From positions 38,246 through 102,245 of the forward strand of contig DJGX01000012.1 in assembly GCA_002432865.1 (NCBI GenBank): 64,000 bases of DNA, written 5' to 3'. Of this stretch, positions 8,306 through 17,198 are shown in pieces. How positions within the stretch are numbered: position 1 is the first letter of the stretch; the number at the start of each line of letters is the position of its first letter. The translations under genes were made by a program, and so were the position numbers. The DNA is from Cloacimonetes bacterium UBA5835 (GTDB taxonomy: Bacteria > Cloacimonadota > Cloacimonadia > Cloacimonadales > Cloacimonadaceae). The notes below the pieces were generated by a model. That model saw only the letters and a program-made list of their open reading frames with translations. It searched no databases and had not been told where the DNA came from.

Positions 8306-8703
8306 AACTGCGGGTTTCCAAACAACGGATTTCCACAACTATGCTAATATCGATGACCGATGTCATCTTCCTTCTATTATTGTTTTTATTAATCGGCTCG
8401 AATTTTGTTAGTCAAACAGGCCTTCCAATTCGGCTTCCCGGTTCTTCAACTTCGGTACGCCAAAGTTATGAAACTTTATTAATCACCTATTATAATGATG
8501 GACATCTGTATTTTATGGATAAACCCATAACTATTCAGCAGCTTAAAGATATATTACAGCAAAAATATCAAACTCCTGAGCAGGTCGTCCGTATTGCTGT
8601 CGAAAAACAAGTGTCAGTGCAAAAATTAATTGACCTAATGGATATTGTTCGTGAAATCGGCTACGAACATATCTTTATTGCCACTACAGTAGAAAAGGGA
8701 TAG
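8302..8703 (+). CDS. exbD: ExbD/TolR-type biopolymer transport protein
   Basis: 133 residues: a short cytoplasmic arm, one membrane helix carrying the proton-relay aspartate (MTDVIFLLLLFLLIGSNF, aspartate near residue 16), then a periplasmic domain. This is the normal size and shape for the partner of ExbB. The start overlaps the ExbB stop (ATGA) and the TonB-like gene follows after two bases. Confidence 0.93.
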   Translation: MKLRVSKQRISTTMLISMTDVIFLLLLFLLIGSNFVSQTGLPIRLPGSSTSVRQSYETLLITYYNDGHLYFMDKPITIQQLKDILQQKYQTPEQVVRIAVEKQVSVQKLIDLMDIVREIGYEHIFIATTVEKG

Positions 8704-8705
8704 TA

Positions 8706-9425
8706 GTGCGTCGCTTTAATCCTTTCAAGCTATTTAACGGATATTTTATCTCTGTTGTTTTTCACCTTCTGTTATTCCTCTTTTTTGCCTTCTATTTTCT
8801 TAAGCCATACACTCCGGAAAAATGGTATAGCTTTGAATGGGAATCTTCGCAAGAAAACAAAGTAAAAAAAACTTCTTCCCTAAGAATTGAAGACCTGATT
8901 GGAGGAAAAAATGCTGCAGGATCAGCTGGAATCTCCAAATCCCAGGAAAGCTCTGGAAATATGAGCTTAAATCTGAACAAATTAACTCCTGAGCGCGCTG
9001 GTGAAAGTGAATCTGTTATCACTATGCCTTTAAATGTTCCCAATCAAGAAGAAAATAAAGCTAATATTCCTTCCAGTTTTACCCGTAATCGTGGAGCCCA
9101 TTCTTTAAAAGAAATACCAGGAACTTTCCAGAAAACAAATCCAAACTTTTCTGCAACTTTAGAAGAGGGTGGTGGAGAAGCATATATTATCAGCCAATCC
9201 AAACCCCAAATAATTCCTACCGAAGAAGGTGAGGTTTATATAGAATTTAAACTTATGAGAAATGGAGCGATAGATATGAACAGTGTTAATATTCTTTCCT
9301 TTACTAATGCAGCTTATGTAGAATCAATCCGTAAAGTTATGCCTTCCTGGAAGTTCGGATTTAAAGGTGTATACAATCCTAAAACTACTTATCGTTTACT
9401 TTGCAGGTTTGTGATAAATGAATAA
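8706..9425 (+). CDS. TonB-like energy transducer
   Basis: 239 residues beginning with GTG at 8706. It has a single N-terminal membrane helix (ISVVFHLLLFLFFAFYFL, ~15-32), a long polar periplasmic linker (~33-155) and a C-terminal domain of about 80 residues (GEVYIEFKLMRNGAID then SIRKVMPSWKFG) matching the TonB/TolA C-terminal fold. The linker is not proline-rich as in enterobacterial TonB. It would couple the ExbB/ExbD proton channel to outer-membrane receptors, or play the TolA role. It overlaps folP by eight bases. Confidence 0.82.
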   Translation: MRRFNPFKLFNGYFISVVFHLLLFLFFAFYFLKPYTPEKWYSFEWESSQENKVKKTSSLRIEDLIGGKNAAGSAGISKSQESSGNMSLNLNKLTPERAGESESVITMPLNVPNQEENKANIPSSFTRNRGAHSLKEIPGTFQKTNPNFSATLEEGGGEAYIISQSKPQIIPTEEGEVYIEFKLMRNGAIDMNSVNILSFTNAAYVESIRKVMPSWKFGFKGVYNPKTTYRLLCRFVINE

Positions 9426-10251
9426 GAATTACTATCCTGAACATATTCCTGTTATAATGGGTATCTTGAATGTTACCGAGGATTCATTTTCGGATGGAGA
9501 ACAGTTTTTAGATAGGGATTCCGCAATTAAACATTCAATAGAAATGATTGCTCAGGGAGCAGAAATAATTGATATTGGAGCAGAATCTACCCGCCCCGGT
9601 TCTTTGCCTGTAAACTCGGAAACTCAATTGAAAAGAATCGTTCCAATTATTACTACTATCAAAGAAAAGTATCCAGATCAAATTCTATCGGTAGATACTC
9701 AAAATACTGCTGTAGCAAAGAAGTCCATAGAACTTGGCGTCACTATAATCAACGACATTTCTGCTCTCAGAACCGATTCTGAGATGGCTGAATTGTTAGC
9801 TGACAATCCGCAAATTAAAGTCGTTCTTATGCATATGCAAGGAATTCCACGCACAATGCAACTCAATCCTTTTTATACAGATGTGATAGCAGAAATCAAT
9901 GACTTTTTTCAGGAACGGATAGATTATTGTTTAAGTAAAGGAATTCTGCTCGAGAATATAATACTTGATCCTGGAATTGGTTTCGGAAAAACCCTGGAGC
10001 ATAATTTAACCATCCTTGCCAATTTGAAATCCTTCAAACAATTTGGATTACCTGTTCTGTTGGGTGCTAGCAGAAAGAGCTTTATTGATAAAATTTCTCC
10101 CTCACTTCCCTCGCAACGCATAGGAGGATGTCTTGCCGCTGCTTTTGCTGCTGCCTGTGGAGAAATGGATATTATTCGGGTGCATGATGTGCTGGCTCAT
10201 AAACAATTCTTTGATGTTTTAATAGCAATTGCCAAGGCTGGAAAAAATTAA
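9418..10251 (+). CDS. folP: Dihydropteroate synthase
   Basis: Condenses p-aminobenzoate with dihydropterin pyrophosphate in folate synthesis; the sulfonamide target. 277 residues with all TIM-barrel signatures in order: IPVIMGILNVTEDSFSDG (9-26), DIGAESTRPGS, LSVDTQN, INDISAL, LDPGIGFGKTLEHN, LLGASRKSF and IRVHDV. The start lies inside the TonB-like gene and dacA begins at the next base after its stop. The folP-dacA pairing occurs in other bacteria. Confidence 0.97.
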   Translation: MNKNYYPEHIPVIMGILNVTEDSFSDGEQFLDRDSAIKHSIEMIAQGAEIIDIGAESTRPGSLPVNSETQLKRIVPIITTIKEKYPDQILSVDTQNTAVAKKSIELGVTIINDISALRTDSEMAELLADNPQIKVVLMHMQGIPRTMQLNPFYTDVIAEINDFFQERIDYCLSKGILLENIILDPGIGFGKTLEHNLTILANLKSFKQFGLPVLLGASRKSFIDKISPSLPSQRIGGCLAAAFAAACGEMDIIRVHDVLAHKQFFDVLIAIAKAGKN

Positions 10252-10998
10252 GTGGAATTTTTAATTCCTCGTTATCAAGACATTGTAGACATACTGTTTA
10301 TTGCTTTCCTGATATATCAAGCATTGCTAATTGTTCGTAAGTCCGGAGGTTATCAGGTTTTATGGGGTTTACTGTTTGTTCTTGTCCTCTATATTGTAGC
10401 GATAATATTCAATCTTAAGATGGTTGGGTCATTGCTGAACGCTATCCGTAACTATTGGTTTATAGCAGTTGTGATTCTCTTTCAACCAGAACTACGTTCA
10501 ATTTTATCTCATTTAAATCTACCGCGAGAATTAAGTAAAGCATTCAGTAAACAGGAAAAATCCTCCCTCTATACTCCTATTATTGATGCTGTTTCTTCTA
10601 TGAGTTTTCGTAAAATCGGAGCTTTGATTGTGCTGGAAAATAAACGGAAATTAAATGAATATATATATAGCGGCGAACCTATTGATGCCGCTGTTTCAAT
10701 GCGACTTATTCTTACAATATTCAATCCTAAAAGCGTGCTTCATGATGGAGCAATTATTATTCGCGACCAGCGTATAATGGCTGCTAAAGTAGTGCTACCT
10801 CTATCGAGAAAAGATGAATATGTTCGTAAATTCGGTACTCGCCATTTAGCCGGAATAGGAATTACAGAAATAAGCGATGCAATAGCTATTATTGTTTCTG
10901 AACAAACTGGACAAATATCTGTAGCTAACGCTGGAAAAATTCAAACGAATGTCGCTTTTGAAGAATTGATGCAGATTTTAACCGATGCAACTAAATAA
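10252..10998 (+). CDS. dacA: Diadenylate cyclase (CdaA type)
   Basis: Makes the second messenger c-di-AMP from two ATP. GTG start directly after the folP stop. 248 residues with the CdaA layout: three N-terminal membrane helices (~12-29, 36-54, 63-80) and a DAC catalytic domain (~105-240). The first catalytic motif is intact (LHDGAIII, D165-G166-A167). The second, normally G-T-R-H-R, reads GTRHLAGIG here (residues 195-203), so the second arginine is leucine. That arginine contacts ATP phosphate in characterised enzymes, so activity may be altered; see findings. It overlaps coaE by 14 bases. Confidence 0.93.
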   Translation: MEFLIPRYQDIVDILFIAFLIYQALLIVRKSGGYQVLWGLLFVLVLYIVAIIFNLKMVGSLLNAIRNYWFIAVVILFQPELRSILSHLNLPRELSKAFSKQEKSSLYTPIIDAVSSMSFRKIGALIVLENKRKLNEYIYSGEPIDAAVSMRLILTIFNPKSVLHDGAIIIRDQRIMAAKVVLPLSRKDEYVRKFGTRHLAGIGITEISDAIAIIVSEQTGQISVANAGKIQTNVAFEELMQILTDATK

Positions 10999-11635
10999 TC
11001 GCCCTTTGCTTATTGGAATTACAGGAAATATTGGTAGCGGAAAGAGTTCTTTCTGTAATTACCTGGCTGCTAATGGCTTGAGAATAATCTCTGCAGATGT
11101 TCTGGCAAACCAACATCTGGAAGATAAAGACATTCAAAGTGCTTTGGTAACACGCTATTCTCCAGACATTTTAACCACTTCCGTAAGAGATAAAAATGTT
11201 CTTACTATAAACCGTAAACTCTTGGCTGACAAGGTTTTTATTAGTGAAACAGAAACGAATTATTTAAACTCCTTAATCCACCCTCTTGTCTTACAGGACT
11301 TTCAGCAAATAGCTGAACAAAGCCAAGAAAAAGTTCTCTGCTTTGAAGTTCCTCTTCTTTTTGAAGCAAATCTTCAAGATTGTTTTGATTATCTTATTTT
11401 GATTAGTGCTTCTAAAGAAAAACGTTTAGACCGTTTAGAAAAAAAAGGTGAAGAAAAATCGAAGGCAGAAAAAAGAATTATGCACCAAATACCGGATATT
11501 AATAAACGCAATTTGGTAGACTTAGTTATAGAAAACAACAATGATATAGATGCCCTTCATAAGGCTGCAGATAACTTTGCCAACCATATTAGCGAAATTA
11601 AACTAAAAGAGGTGCGTCCCTTTATTTTAGTATAA
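10985..11635 (+). CDS. coaE: Dephospho-CoA kinase
   Basis: Last step of coenzyme A synthesis, phosphorylating dephospho-CoA with ATP. 216 residues. Walker A is GITGNIGSGKSSF at residues 10-22; ISADVLANQHL (substrate/Mg site) and the LLFEAN lid region are present. It begins inside the 3' end of dacA (14-base overlap) and ends the operon; 233 non-coding bases follow. Confidence 0.95.
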   Translation: MQLNNRPLLIGITGNIGSGKSSFCNYLAANGLRIISADVLANQHLEDKDIQSALVTRYSPDILTTSVRDKNVLTINRKLLADKVFISETETNYLNSLIHPLVLQDFQQIAEQSQEKVLCFEVPLLFEANLQDCFDYLILISASKEKRLDRLEKKGEEKSKAEKRIMHQIPDINKRNLVDLVIENNNDIDALHKAADNFANHISEIKLKEVRPFILV

Positions 11636-11808
11636 TTTGTTGCCAGCACTTATCCAATTCCCATTACATTTTGCGTAGTTTACATTCCTATCAGCTTTGA
11701 TGTTTTTTGCTAATCACTATATATACAGGTAAAATAACCTTTGCATTAATTAAACTTGCTGACATCAATAACTTTTCTACTTCCTAAAGTAATAAGCAAA
11801 GAAAGGAC

Positions 11809-11814
11809 TTGACT
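11809..11814 (+). promoter_or_regulatory. Possible -35 element for the hydF operon
   Basis: C-TTGACT located 60 bases before the hydF ATG, in a 233-base AT-rich gap. It matches the word and distance seen before several other operons in the window. TTAAGA or TATATTAGAAT downstream could be the -10. Confidence 0.35.
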
Positions 11815-11868
11815 AATACCTAAGTTCTTAAGAAAAGGAATAGGTATATTAGAATATGGAGTAAAAAA

Positions 11869-13083
11869 ATGAGCAGTACGCCTCGCGGTGAACGCTTAAT
11901 TATAGCCATTATCGGAAAACGAAATGCCGGTAAAAGCAGTTTAATAAATGCTCTTGTGGGGCAGGAAATAGCTATTGTGTCCGAAATCCCAGGCACAACT
12001 ACTGATCCCGTAGATAAGCATTATGAACTTCTACCTTTGGGACCCGTTACTTTTTATGATACCGCTGGAGTTGATGATACAGGTGAATTGGGACAAAAAC
12101 GCGTTCAGGCCACTCAAAAAATACTATATCGTGCTGATATCGCCATTTTTGTTTCTGATGGCAGACCATTTACTAAAGCTGAACTGACAATGATGGATAA
12201 AATTATCGGAATGGAATTGCCAATACTGGTGGTTTTTAATAAAAGTGACATAATAGAAGCAAACCCGGAAAATATGGATTTATGCCTAAAGAAATCCCTG
12301 CCTTATGTGAGTGTATCTTGCATAACTAAAGACGGAATTAGAGAATGTAAGGATAAACTGATCAATTTGGCACCTCAGGTTTTAAAAGACAATCGTATTA
12401 TTGCCGCTGATCTAGTAAATCCCCAAAGTAATATAATTCTGGTTACTCCTATTGATTCTTCTGCCCCCAAGGGTCGTCTTATTCTGCCTCAAGTTCAAAC
12501 TCTGCGTGATTTGCTGGACCGAAATTGTGTAGTAACCGTTGTAAAGGAAACAGAACTAAAGTCAGCTCTGGAAAACATAAAAGAACCACCTTCCCTGGTA
12601 ATAACAGATTCCCAAGTAATTGATATGGTAGCTAAAATCGTACCTGAAGAAATTCCCTTAACCACTTTTTCTATTCTTTTTGCCCGTTATAAAGGTGAAT
12701 TAGATATTCTTTTGGAAGGCATAAACCGCTTAAAATCACTTAAGGATGGTGATAAGATTTTAATTGCTGAGGCCTGTTCTCATCATATTCAAAAAGACGA
12801 TATCGGCAGAGTTAAAATCCCTAACTGGATGAGAAGTTTTAGCAGTAAAACTCTTACTTTTGAGGTTTATGCAGGACACGATTTTCCAGACAATTTGGAA
12901 GAATATGCTGTTTGTGTTCATTGCGGTGGCTGTATGATTACATCTATGGAAATGAACAGACGCATTATGGAATGCCATAGGCGCGGGGTTCCTATTACTA
13001 ATTACGGATTGACAATTTCTTATCTGAAAGGTGTTTTGGATAGAACTATTCAGCCATTAATGAAGGAGAAAAAAGAACAATGA
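11869..13083 (+). CDS. hydF: [FeFe]-hydrogenase maturation GTPase HydF
   Basis: Scaffold on which the 2Fe subcluster of [FeFe]-hydrogenase is built by HydE and HydG before transfer to the apo-enzyme. 404 residues: GTPase domain with P-loop GKRNAGKSS (16-24), switch GTTTDPV, DTAGVDD and NKSD (~residues 123-126); a dimerisation domain; and a C-terminal Fe-S domain with the C-x-H ... H-C-x-x-C ligands visible as ACSHH and CVHCGGC. Presence implies a hydrogenase elsewhere, since none and no hydE/hydG are in this window. First gene of a five-gene operon; overlaps the next gene by four bases. Confidence 0.96.
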   Translation: MSSTPRGERLIIAIIGKRNAGKSSLINALVGQEIAIVSEIPGTTTDPVDKHYELLPLGPVTFYDTAGVDDTGELGQKRVQATQKILYRADIAIFVSDGRPFTKAELTMMDKIIGMELPILVVFNKSDIIEANPENMDLCLKKSLPYVSVSCITKDGIRECKDKLINLAPQVLKDNRIIAADLVNPQSNIILVTPIDSSAPKGRLILPQVQTLRDLLDRNCVVTVVKETELKSALENIKEPPSLVITDSQVIDMVAKIVPEEIPLTTFSILFARYKGELDILLEGINRLKSLKDGDKILIAEACSHHIQKDDIGRVKIPNWMRSFSSKTLTFEVYAGHDFPDNLEEYAVCVHCGGCMITSMEMNRRIMECHRRGVPITNYGLTISYLKGVLDRTIQPLMKEKKEQ

Positions 13084-13871
13084 AAGTATCAGTTTTACAA
13101 TTTGAACCTCGTTTATTGGATAAGGCATATAACTTAATGCGTATCACAGACTTGCTAAGCTCTCTAAAAACCGATCTGGTAGTTATGCCTGAACTTTGTA
13201 CAAGCGGTTATGTTTTCAGCACAAAAGAAGAGGTATATTCCATTGCTGAAGTTTCTGGTAAAGGAGAAGCGTTTCTTGCTTTATCTAATATAGCCACAAA
13301 GAATAACTGCAGCATAGTTTATGGTTATCCTGAAGTTGATGGTGATAAACTATACAATTCCAGCATGTTAATAATGCCCGATGGTGATTACCATAACTAC
13401 CGAAAAACCCATTTGTTCAACCGTGAAAAGCTGTTCTTCAGTCCTGGAGATACAGGTTTTCAAGTTTTTACTACTCCCGCTGGAGTAAAAATCGGAATGA
13501 TGATTTGTTTCGATTGGCAATTTCCTGAAGCAGCAAGAACTCTTGCCCTATCAGGTGCTCAGATTATTTGTCATCCAACGAATTTAGTTTTGCCTTGGTG
13601 TCAGGCAGCAATGAAAATTCGCAGTTTAGAAAATAGGGTATTTACCATAACCTCAAATCGGATAGGGACAGAAACCAATGCTGGAGTTACAATTAGCTTT
13701 ACAGGTGCAAGCCAGGTTCTTAATACAAAAGGAGAACTTCTTGCCAATCTTCCTGTTAACAAGGAAGGAATTGCAACTGCAGAAATAAATCCCCTTGAGG
13801 CAAATGACAAAACTATAACAGAACGGAATGATGCTTTTAAAGATAGACGACCGGAGCTTTATCGCTTATGA
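13080..13871 (+). CDS. Nitrilase-superfamily carbon-nitrogen hydrolase (omega-amidase-like)
   Basis: 263 residues with the Glu-Lys-Cys triad: E38 in MPELCTSGY, K109 in YRKTHLF and C143 in MMICFDWQFPEAAR. The small single-domain form and the YRKTHLF/FDWQFPEAAR motifs fit the omega-amidase or amide-hydrolase branch (hydrolysis of 2-oxoglutaramate, deaminated glutathione or similar) better than NAD synthetase or lipoprotein acyltransferase. The substrate is unproven. ATGA overlaps on both sides with hydF and ligA. Confidence 0.9.
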   Translation: MKVSVLQFEPRLLDKAYNLMRITDLLSSLKTDLVVMPELCTSGYVFSTKEEVYSIAEVSGKGEAFLALSNIATKNNCSIVYGYPEVDGDKLYNSSMLIMPDGDYHNYRKTHLFNREKLFFSPGDTGFQVFTTPAGVKIGMMICFDWQFPEAARTLALSGAQIICHPTNLVLPWCQAAMKIRSLENRVFTITSNRIGTETNAGVTISFTGASQVLNTKGELLANLPVNKEGIATAEINPLEANDKTITERNDAFKDRRPELYRL

Positions 13872-15871
13872 ATAAAGAAGAAATAAAAGCCGAGATAGAA
13901 GAGCTTAGAGCTGAAATAGAGAAACATAACCGGCTTTATTATGTATTGGCAAAACCTGAAATCAGCGATTACGAATATGATATGCTGGTTAAGCATTTGC
14001 AGGATTTGGAAGCGCAATATTCTGAAGAAACCATAGAAGAATCCCCTACTCGGAAAGTTGGCAGTGATCTAGCTCCTGGAGCTAAAACCATTCCTCATAA
14101 GGTACGAATGACAAGCTTGGAAAATGCTTACTCCTTGGAAGAGGTTTTATCGTTTATGAACAGGACAAATAATGATTTGGGTTATAATAGTGAATATTGT
14201 GCTGAGCTTAAAATTGATGGATTCAGCATCAATTTGTATTACGAAAACGGAGAATTCATATATGCTACAACTCGAGGAGACGGTTTAGAAGGTGAGGATG
14301 TAACAGAGAACTTCCGTTTGATTCCAGAAGTACCTTTTACTATCGATTATAAAAGACCCGTAGAAATCAGAGGTGAGATCTATATTCCTATCCAGGATTT
14401 TTTAGCACTGAATGAAACCCGAAGAGAAAATGAGCTAAAAACCTTTGCTAATCCGCGTAATGCTGCTGCTGGTTCAATCAAACTTAAAAATTCTGAAGAA
14501 GTTAAATCTCGCCATTTGCAAGCTTTGTTTTATGCTCTTGGTTATTATGAATCACCCTTGATTTCCAAAAACGAAGTGGTAGATAAACAAACACGCTTAT
14601 TAGATTTTTTAACAGAGCTTGGCTTTAAAACCAGTAAAAGAGCTCTATGCAATTCCTATAAAGAAATTGAAGAATTTTGTTTGCAAGTAGAGCAGGAACG
14701 TTATACTCTTCCGTATGATATTGATGGAATTGTAATTAAGGTTAATAATCTGGAAGATCAGAAAAAGCTTGGTTGGACGGCTAAAAGTCCCAAATGGGCA
14801 ATTGCTTATAAATTTAAGCCAGAAGAGAAAGAAACAATATTGGAATCAGTCAGCTTCCAAGTTGGCAGAACCGGTGCAGTTACTCCTGTAGCAAATTTAA
14901 AACCTGTATATATTTCAGGAAGCACTGTTTCTCATTCTACTTTGCATAATGCCGATGAAATAAAGCGACTCGATTTACATTATGGGGACACAGTTTTGGT
15001 AGTTAAAAGCGGTGAGATTATTCCTAAAATTCTTTCAGTAAATATCAGTAAACGCCCGCAAAATGCTAAACCAGTTGAATTTCCTGTTAGTTGCCCAGTA
15101 TGTTATACACCTTTAGAACGCGATGAAGATGGAAGCATAATTTACTGCCCAAATGCTAATTGTCCTGCTCAAGTACAACGAAAACTGGAACATTTTGCTT
15201 CTCGTGAGGCAATGGATATATATGGCTTAGGTAGTTCTTTAATTGCCCGTTTGATAGAAACAGGTCAGATAAAGAGTATTCCTGATATCTATCACCTTGA
15301 TTATGACAAAATTGCCTCTATGGATAGAATGGGAAAGAAATCTGCAGAAAATTTACGGAAAGCTATTGAAGCATCCAAAACCAAAAATTTTGATAGAGTC
15401 CTTTTTGCTCTTGGAATTAGGCATATAGGACTAATTACTGCTCGAACACTGGCTCAACATTTTAAAACCATTGATGCTCTAATTGCAGCAACCGATGAAG
15501 ATCTTTTAGGTGTCCCTGATATTGGTTCTATTATAGCTCATTCCATTATTGGCTTTTTCTCTCAAAAAAGCAATCTGGAACTGATTGACTCTTTGAAAGC
15601 AGTCGGATTGCAGTTTGCCTATACCAGCTCACAAAGGTCTAATACATTGGCAAATAAGACTTTTCTGATAACTGGTACTCTGTCTAATTATGGTAGGAAG
15701 GAAATGGAAAGCTTAATAATGGAACACGGGGGTAAAATATTAAGCGGTGTAAGCAAACAACTCAATTACCTTATCGTAGGTGAGAATCCTGGTTCTAAAC
15801 TGGATAAAGCACACCAACTGGGAACAGTTAAAATAATTAATGAATTAGAGCTTTTGGATATGCTGAAATGA
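13868..15871 (+). CDS. ligA: NAD-dependent DNA ligase
   Basis: Seals nicks in duplex DNA in replication and repair using NAD. 667 residues with the full domain series: Ia domain (1-~65), adenylation domain with the AMP-lysine K115 in AELKIDGFS, OB fold, four-cysteine zinc finger (CPVC then CPNANCPAQ), helix-hairpin-helix repeats (~residues 490-580) and a C-terminal BRCT domain (from ~590). It overlaps its neighbours by four bases on both sides. Confidence 0.98.
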   Translation: MNKEEIKAEIEELRAEIEKHNRLYYVLAKPEISDYEYDMLVKHLQDLEAQYSEETIEESPTRKVGSDLAPGAKTIPHKVRMTSLENAYSLEEVLSFMNRTNNDLGYNSEYCAELKIDGFSINLYYENGEFIYATTRGDGLEGEDVTENFRLIPEVPFTIDYKRPVEIRGEIYIPIQDFLALNETRRENELKTFANPRNAAAGSIKLKNSEEVKSRHLQALFYALGYYESPLISKNEVVDKQTRLLDFLTELGFKTSKRALCNSYKEIEEFCLQVEQERYTLPYDIDGIVIKVNNLEDQKKLGWTAKSPKWAIAYKFKPEEKETILESVSFQVGRTGAVTPVANLKPVYISGSTVSHSTLHNADEIKRLDLHYGDTVLVVKSGEIIPKILSVNISKRPQNAKPVEFPVSCPVCYTPLERDEDGSIIYCPNANCPAQVQRKLEHFASREAMDIYGLGSSLIARLIETGQIKSIPDIYHLDYDKIASMDRMGKKSAENLRKAIEASKTKNFDRVLFALGIRHIGLITARTLAQHFKTIDALIAATDEDLLGVPDIGSIIAHSIIGFFSQKSNLELIDSLKAVGLQFAYTSSQRSNTLANKTFLITGTLSNYGRKEMESLIMEHGGKILSGVSKQLNYLIVGENPGSKLDKAHQLGTVKIINELELLDMLK

Positions 15872-17196
15872 AAATCCTGAAGCGATATCTTTTGAAAGAG
15901 CATATTGCTCCATTTTTTATTGCTCTGATGGTAGTTACCTTTGTTTTATTGAGTGATCGAATTATCGATTTATTGAACCTGATTATTGAAAAGAAACTGC
16001 CTTGGCAAATAATATTTGAACTATTTGGTCTTTCTCTGCCTTATATGCTTGCTCTTTCTATTCCTATGGCTGTGCTTGTTGCAACTATTCTTGCTTTTGG
16101 AAGAATGAGTGTAGATAGAGAAATTATCGCTATTAAATCCAGCGGAATAAATATTTATTCGCTAATTGGCCCTTTGGTTATAGTAGCTCTGTTATTAACC
16201 GGGTTAATGGTTTATTTTAACCATTGGTTTCTTCCTGAAACTAATCATAAATTGAAGAATTTAACACTGAAAATTGCTTATTATAAGCCAATGACGATTA
16301 TCAAAGAGAAAGAATTTACGAACTTTATGGATTATACTATCTTCGCCAATGAAGCAACGGATTCTTTACTAACGGATGTTCTAATATATGATCGCAGTCA
16401 AACACATTTCCCCCGTACTGTTTTTGCCAAAACAGGAAATGTAATTCAGAAGGATAATGGCAATTCTCTTCAGATAATATTAAATAACGGAGAAATGCAT
16501 GAACGCAATGAAAAAGAGCCCGGTAAATATCAGAAAACCACTTTTACCAACTATGTGATAAATGTTCGTAATTTAGGTAGCAATGTTGATATGTTTGAAA
16601 CAGGTTATCGTAGCGATAGAGAAATGAACTATGGCCAGTTAGTTGCTGCTATTAAAGGTCACAAAGAGGAACTTACAATAAAACAACAAGAAATAGTAGA
16701 ATTGAATAAACGCATAGAACTGCTTAAGAAAAGCCCTCCAAGCTTTACTCGCAATATGGAATTACAACGCTTGCATTCAATGCAAAAAATGACAAGTGAC
16801 CGAGTAGAAGAACTAAAAGAACTGATTAGCTCTCTTCAGGTTGAATATCATAAGAAATTTTCTATCTCTTTCGCTATCATTATCTTTATCTTGATAGGTA
16901 TACCACTTGGTTTAATGACTCGAACCAGTGGGATAGGTATGTCCTTTTCGGTTTCTTCGGTAATTTTCCTAATTTATTATATAGCTTTGAATGCAGGCGA
17001 ACAACTTGCTGACAAAGGAAATATGCCACCTTTTCTTTCAATGTGGTTATCCAATATTGCGTTTTTAATCATTGCCATTTTTTTGATTATTAGCTCCATT
17101 AAAGAGAAAAAGTTGATAGATATGCCCACTCTGATGTGGAGAATTAAGCACTACCGTAACAGAAAAGCACCCGTTCCAGATGAGATTGTACACTAA
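15868..17196 (+). CDS. lptF: Lipopolysaccharide export permease LptF-like (YjgP/YjgQ)
   Basis: One of the two inner-membrane permeases of the LptB2FG complex that extracts LPS for transport to the outer membrane. 442 residues: three N-terminal membrane helices (~14-34, 52-80, 98-118), a periplasmic beta-jellyroll region, and three C-terminal helices beginning with SFAIIIFILIGIPLGLMTR. The periplasmic part carries an extra charged helical stretch (~265-330), longer than in the following paralogue. LptF versus LptG is assigned by order only. It overlaps ligA by four bases. Confidence 0.9.
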   Translation: MKILKRYLLKEHIAPFFIALMVVTFVLLSDRIIDLLNLIIEKKLPWQIIFELFGLSLPYMLALSIPMAVLVATILAFGRMSVDREIIAIKSSGINIYSLIGPLVIVALLLTGLMVYFNHWFLPETNHKLKNLTLKIAYYKPMTIIKEKEFTNFMDYTIFANEATDSLLTDVLIYDRSQTHFPRTVFAKTGNVIQKDNGNSLQIILNNGEMHERNEKEPGKYQKTTFTNYVINVRNLGSNVDMFETGYRSDREMNYGQLVAAIKGHKEELTIKQQEIVELNKRIELLKKSPPSFTRNMELQRLHSMQKMTSDRVEELKELISSLQVEYHKKFSISFAIIIFILIGIPLGLMTRTSGIGMSFSVSSVIFLIYYIALNAGEQLADKGNMPPFLSMWLSNIAFLIIAIFLIISSIKEKKLIDMPTLMWRIKHYRNRKAPVPDEIVH

Positions 17197-17198
17197 AG

